A stretch of DNA of 7,448 bases from an uncultured Ruminococcus sp. (GTDB lineage: Bacteria > Bacillota_A > Clostridia > Oscillospirales > Ruminococcaceae), in assembly GCA_947303535.1 (NCBI GenBank), contig CAMYYQ010000043.1, positions 1 through 7,448 of the forward strand, given 5' to 3'. Numbering within the stretch: position 1 is the first letter of the stretch; each line of letters starts with the position of its first letter. Under the pieces are notes generated by a model. That model worked only from the letters and a program-made list of their open reading frames with translations. It was not told where the DNA came from and searched no databases. Positions 4,667-7,448 of the stretch are shown here, one piece after another. The position numbers were made by a program, and so were the translations under genes.

Positions 4667-6580
4667 ATGTCAAAATCATTTTTTAAGAGGCTGGCAGCAG
4701 TTTCAGCAGCTGCCGCAGTATTCATTCCTGCTTTAAACCAGCTTCCCGAAAGAGCAGCAACTGTAATGGCTGCTCCCGACGAGTACCATGATGACTGGCT
4801 CCATGTCAACGATAAAGCACAGATCGTTGATATGAACGGCAATGAGGTGTGGCTGACAGGTGTAAACTGGTTCGGCTACAACGTAGGAAGCCAGATCTTT
4901 GACGGTGCATGGTCGGCAAACGTTCACGACTGTCTTGATCTTATCGCAGATCACGGCTTCAATCTTCTCCGTGTACCTATGTCCACAGAGATACTTCTCC
5001 AGTGGAAGGCTAAGAAGCCCGATCCCATAATCAAGCTCAACGAGTACAAGAACCCTGAGCTTACTGTTGAGGGAGTTGAGGGCGGTACACCTATGTACAG
5101 CTTCGACATCTGGAACAAGGTAGTTGAATGGTGCAGAGAGGACGGCATCAAGATAATGATGGATATCCACTGCGCTACTACTAACTCCGCAGGTCATAAC
5201 TTCCCGCTCTGGTACGACAGCAGCTTCAGCGAGAAGGACTGGCTCGATGCTCTTGCATGGTTCGCAGACTACTACAAGGACGACGATACTGTTATCGCTA
5301 TCGACTTAAAGAACGAGCCTCATGGAAAAAGAGATGAGGGCAGCTTTGCAAAATGGGACGGTTCTTCCGATGCCAACAACTGGCGTTACGGTGCTGAAAA
5401 GGGTGCTAAGGCTTGTCTCGACAAGAACCCTAATCTTCTTATCATGGTCGAGGGTATCGAGGTATACCCGAAGATAGAAAAAGGTTACGACTGGAACTCA
5501 CCTTCTACCGACTACGCTCACTATGGCGAGTCAGAGTATCAGCCGTATTACGGCGCATGGTGGGGAGCTAACTTCCGCGGTGCGAAGGATTTCCCTGTAG
5601 ACCTGGGCGAGCATCAGAGCCAGCTGGTTTATTCTCCACACGATTACGGTCCGTTCGTATATGAGCAGGAATGGTTCCACTTAACAGGTACAAAGCCAAA
5701 CTGGACAAGCTATAAGTTCGATGAGGAGTCTCTCCTTAAAGAATACTGGCACGACACATGGGCATATCTTGTAGAAGATCATATAGCTCCGCTTCTCATG
5801 GGTGAATGGGGCGGCTTCATCGACAAGGAAAACGACCCGTCAGGCGCAAATACTCACTGGCTCAAAACTCTTCGTGACTACATGATAAAGAAGCGTATCC
5901 ACCACACATTCTGGTGCTTCAATGAGAACTCCTCAGATACAGGCGGACTCATGTATGATAACTTCCAGAAGTGGGACGACGAGAAGTACGCATTCGTAGA
6001 GCCTGCACTCTGGCAGACTGCAAGCGGCAAGTTCATAAGCCTTGACCATAAGATACCTCTCGGAACAGCAGGCAACGGTGTTTCACTTGGCGATTTCGTT
6101 GCTTCAGGCGAGGGCAGCAATCTTGACGGCGGTACAAGCGGCAGCGGCGTAGTTGTTCCAAAGACAACAACTACTACAAAGCCTGTAACTACTACCACTA
6201 CAACAACTACTGCTACAACGAGCAAGACCACAACTGAAACAACTACAACTGAAACAACAAGCAAGACAACTACTTCTGCAACAAATTCGACTACAGTAAC
6301 AACTCCTCAGACAACAACGAGCGTTATTGATACTGACGGAGTATGGGGCGATGCCAACTGCGACGGCAGTGTAGATATGTCGGATATCGTCCTCATCATG
6401 CAGAGCCTTGCAAATCCTAATAAATACGGCGTGAATGGTACTGACAAGAATCATATCACATCAAAGGGACTGAAATACGGTTCTGTTGTAAGCAATAACG
6501 GAAGCGTTACAAATAACGATGCGATGACGATACAGATGTTCCTCCTCGGAAAGGTAACTTCATTAGCACCTAAGGCTTAA
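4667..6580 (+). CDS. Secreted cellulosomal GH5 endoglucanase with dockerin
   Basis: A 637-residue secreted enzyme that would cut beta-1,4-glucan (cellulose) and dock onto a cellulosome scaffold. Residues 1-35 form a signal peptide (SKSFFKR, an Ala-rich core, likely cut after VMA). The glycoside hydrolase 5 domain is about 42-460: conserved R102 (LRVP), H168 (DIH), the acid/base E217 in KNEP, H325/Y327 (SPHDYGP), the nucleophile E380 in MGEWG and W416. The wording LTGVNWFGYNVG and LWYDSSFSEKDWLDALAWFA suggests the subfamily 1 group, but this is not certain. A Thr-rich linker (about 499-553) leads to a dockerin (about 558-631). Dockerin loop 1 is canonical (D562, N564, D566, S568, D573); loop 2 (about 606-618) lacks the leading acidic residues. 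No carbohydrate-binding module is seen. The gene is monocistronic, with its own strong promoter and terminator. Specificity (cellulose, glucan or mannan) cannot be settled from sequence alone. Confidence 0.95.
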   Translation: MSKSFFKRLAAVSAAAAVFIPALNQLPERAATVMAAPDEYHDDWLHVNDKAQIVDMNGNEVWLTGVNWFGYNVGSQIFDGAWSANVHDCLDLIADHGFNLLRVPMSTEILLQWKAKKPDPIIKLNEYKNPELTVEGVEGGTPMYSFDIWNKVVEWCREDGIKIMMDIHCATTNSAGHNFPLWYDSSFSEKDWLDALAWFADYYKDDDTVIAIDLKNEPHGKRDEGSFAKWDGSSDANNWRYGAEKGAKACLDKNPNLLIMVEGIEVYPKIEKGYDWNSPSTDYAHYGESEYQPYYGAWWGANFRGAKDFPVDLGEHQSQLVYSPHDYGPFVYEQEWFHLTGTKPNWTSYKFDEESLLKEYWHDTWAYLVEDHIAPLLMGEWGGFIDKENDPSGANTHWLKTLRDYMIKKRIHHTFWCFNENSSDTGGLMYDNFQKWDDEKYAFVEPALWQTASGKFISLDHKIPLGTAGNGVSLGDFVASGEGSNLDGGTSGSGVVVPKTTTTTKPVTTTTTTTTATTSKTTTETTTTETTSKTTTSATNSTTVTTPQTTTSVIDTDGVWGDANCDGSVDMSDIVLIMQSLANPNKYGVNGTDKNHITSKGLKYGSVVSNNGSVTNNDAMTIQMFLLGKVTSLAPKA

Positions 6581-6590
6581 TAATAATTCG

Positions 6591-6619
6591 GCGGCATGGC
6601 ATGACCATGCCGCTTTTTT
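6591..6619 (+). terminator. Rho-independent terminator of the cellulase gene
   Basis: A perfect 9-bp GC-rich stem GCGGCATGG / CCATGCCGC (6591-6599 and 6605-6613) with loop CATGA, followed by six Ts. It begins 10 nt after the stop codon. Confidence 0.95.
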
Positions 6620-6675
6620 ATTCTCGGAATGGGTTTGTATTGTTTGTATAGACTGCTGAAATCTAATGAAAATAT

Positions 6676-6719
6676 GCGGTTAAACCGCGATATATTGCGG
6701 AAATATTTGGTATAACCAA
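6676..6719. promoter_or_regulatory. Two 13-bp palindromes, one GntR/FadR-type operator-like
   Basis: In the gene-free 6620-6965 stretch, GCGGTTAAACCGC (6676-6688) and TTGGTATAACCAA (6707-6719) are each perfect palindromes around short centres (1 and 3 bp). Their centres are 31 bp apart, about three helical turns, and both share GGT...AACC. The second fits the TTGGTnnnACCAA pattern of FadR-subfamily GntR regulators such as PdhR and LldR. No good promoter overlaps them and the nearest start site is about 190 bp downstream, so the target gene is unclear. The rest of the stretch is AT-rich and shows no gene. Confidence 0.45.
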
Positions 6720-6868
6720 TTGCAGACCTGCTATTCAAACGTGTCAAATAAGCCGTCAACAGTTGTTAAAACGTACAAAACACGTATGCATTTATTATTG
6801 CGGTATATGTAAAAAAAACAACGGTTTGTGCATTTATCCGATATTATATGAACAATTTATGAAAACTA

Positions 6869-6897
6869 TTGGCAAGTATTAATATGAGTGCTATAAT
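6869..6897 (+). promoter_or_regulatory. Sigma-A promoter of the peptidoglycan-binding protein gene
   Basis: TTGGCA (6869-6874), 17 bp, TATAAT (6892-6897), with TGC giving an extended -10. The predicted start near 6904 gives a leader of about 62 nt. Confidence 0.85.
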
Positions 6898-6909
6898 CAG
6901 TACATAAAT

Positions 6910-6921
6910 TAAGCGCGCTTA
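6910..6921. promoter_or_regulatory. 12-bp perfect palindrome in the leader
   Basis: TAAGCGCGCTTA is its own reverse complement and lies about 6-17 nt after the predicted start site of the 6966 gene. It is the only GC-rich island in an AT-rich leader. The position suits a repressor site; as RNA it has no loop of its own, so a hairpin would have to open the central pairs. Confidence 0.4.
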
Positions 6922-6965
6922 TTTACGTAAACTATATACAATATTAATTAAAGAAGGTTTTAAAA

Positions 6966-7403
6966 ATGAATACTATTAAAAAAGCTCTTGTAGTTGCATC
7001 AGCAGCAGTTATGTGCGCACTCCCATGTGTACCGGCAGTTTCAAACAATGTATCATTTTTCAGCGTAAACTCTATTACAGCAGACGCAGCGACCTCAAAA
7101 TATAAAACACCGAATGTTGATCACTTAAATAATGGCAGAAAGTATTATTCTAAAAATGTTGATTCGGGAAGAAAGTATGAAGACGTATTGTGGATACAGG
7201 ATGCATATATGAAAATAAGATCTGCTCAGAATTATTATGTTCAGAAGTATGCTCTCTCTGCAATAAAAGTTGACGGCTATTACGGCAAAAATACTGCAAC
7301 TGCCATCGAGCAGTTCCAGTCTTGGTTTGATCTGGACGGCGTTGATGGATTGGCTGGCAAAGAAACAATTACTGCATTAAAAATGTTATTAAAAAAAGTA
7401 TGA
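6966..7403 (+). CDS. Small secreted peptidoglycan-binding domain protein
   Basis: A 145-residue protein. Residues 1 to about 41 are a signal peptide (MNTIKKA, hydrophobic to about 25, ending near ITADA), so the mature part is only about 104 residues. The C-terminal part (about 70-143) is a peptidoglycan-binding domain 1 (PG_binding_1) fold: LWIQDAYMKI helix, VDGYYGKNTATAIEQFQ (102-118) and DGVDGLAGKETITALKMLL (124-142), with the two DGxxG turns and the T-x-x-A-x-x-x-F pattern. Between the first helix and the first turn lies an extra segment (about 84-100) longer than usual. There is no catalytic domain, so it probably binds wall or cell-surface glycan, or is a partner of a separate enzyme. 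AAGAAGG is 8 nt before ATG. It is monocistronic, with its own promoter and terminator, and its codons are more AT-rich than those of the cellulase. Confidence 0.87.
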   Translation: MNTIKKALVVASAAVMCALPCVPAVSNNVSFFSVNSITADAATSKYKTPNVDHLNNGRKYYSKNVDSGRKYEDVLWIQDAYMKIRSAQNYYVQKYALSAIKVDGYYGKNTATAIEQFQSWFDLDGVDGLAGKETITALKMLLKKV

Positions 7404-7409
7404 TCAAAT

Positions 7410-7443
7410 AAAAAGCACTTCTGATTTTTCAGAAGTGCTTTTT
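7410..7443 (+). terminator. Rho-independent terminator after the PG-binding gene
   Basis: A perfect 15-bp stem (7410-7424 with 7429-7443) around loop TTTT; the arms run AAAAAGCACTTCTGA and its complement. T and A tracts on both sides mean it could work in either direction. It begins 7 nt after the stop codon. Confidence 0.95.
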
Positions 7444-7448
7444 CGTTT

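Noticed and set aside
5102..5108. Second TTCGACA (0A box) match
   Set aside because: It lies in the coding sequence for the GH5 domain (Ser-Phe-Asp-Ile), with no promoter nearby; chance.
5878..6264. Minus-strand open frame with a long poly-Val stretch
   Set aside because: It is the complement of the Thr-rich linker codons of the cellulase, not a membrane protein.
6161..6325. Short tandem ACA/ACT-rich repeats, considered as CRISPR or satellite
   Set aside because: In frame with the cellulase and coding a typical Thr linker; no repeat-spacer layout.
6577..6759. 60-codon minus-strand open frame downstream of the cellulase
   Set aside because: Crosses the terminator and the palindromes, has no SD and no recognisable features.

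Overview
The window looks like chromosomal DNA of a cellulolytic Ruminococcus (R. flavefaciens / R. albus type, Clostridia). The main reasons are a GH5 cellulase with a Thr-rich linker and a Ruminococcus-style dockerin, strong Shine-Dalgarno sites, sigma-A promoters with TATAAT boxes, and mid-range GC with AT-rich intergenic regions. The genus is an inference from family knowledge; no search was run.

Layout. Bases 1-800 (minus) hold the N-terminal part of a class A penicillin-binding protein, whose 3' end lies outside the window. A divergent promoter region (801-1020) separates it from a small membrane-anchored protein with a BofC-C-like domain (1021-1359, plus). That gene converges on, and overlaps by 6 bp, a two-gene redox operon on the minus strand: an EFR1-type flavodoxin/ferredoxin protein (1937-2758) followed by a flavin reductase-like protein (1354-1944).

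Bases 2759-2939 are a divergent control region. On the plus strand it drives a complete spoIIA operon, spoIIAA-spoIIAB-sigF (2940-4344). This encodes the forespore sigma factor partner-switching module, and a perfect Spo0A box sits at the promoter's -35 position with spoIIG-like spacing.

Bases 4345-4666 have no gene. They hold a 119-bp imperfect palindromic repeat built from 7-nt units, an inverted repeat, and an exact-consensus sigma-A promoter framed by a 33-bp-spaced direct repeat. That promoter drives the secreted dockerin-bearing GH5 cellulase (4667-6580), which ends at a strong terminator. The gene-free 6620-6965 stretch carries two 13-bp palindromes 31 bp apart (one like a GntR/FadR-subfamily operator), a strong extended -10 promoter and a 12-bp leader palindrome. 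These precede a small secreted peptidoglycan-binding protein (6966-7403), which is closed by a 15-bp terminator hairpin.

How the genes fit together. There are three themes: cell-wall synthesis and binding (PBP, PG-binding protein), sporulation-type sigma control (spoIIA), and cellulosomal cellulose breakdown. I see no evidence that they form a single new system. The most informative signals are regulatory: the Spo0A box on an intact spoIIA operon in a lineage not usually regarded as sporulating, the structured cellulase promoter, and the palindromic intergenic element.
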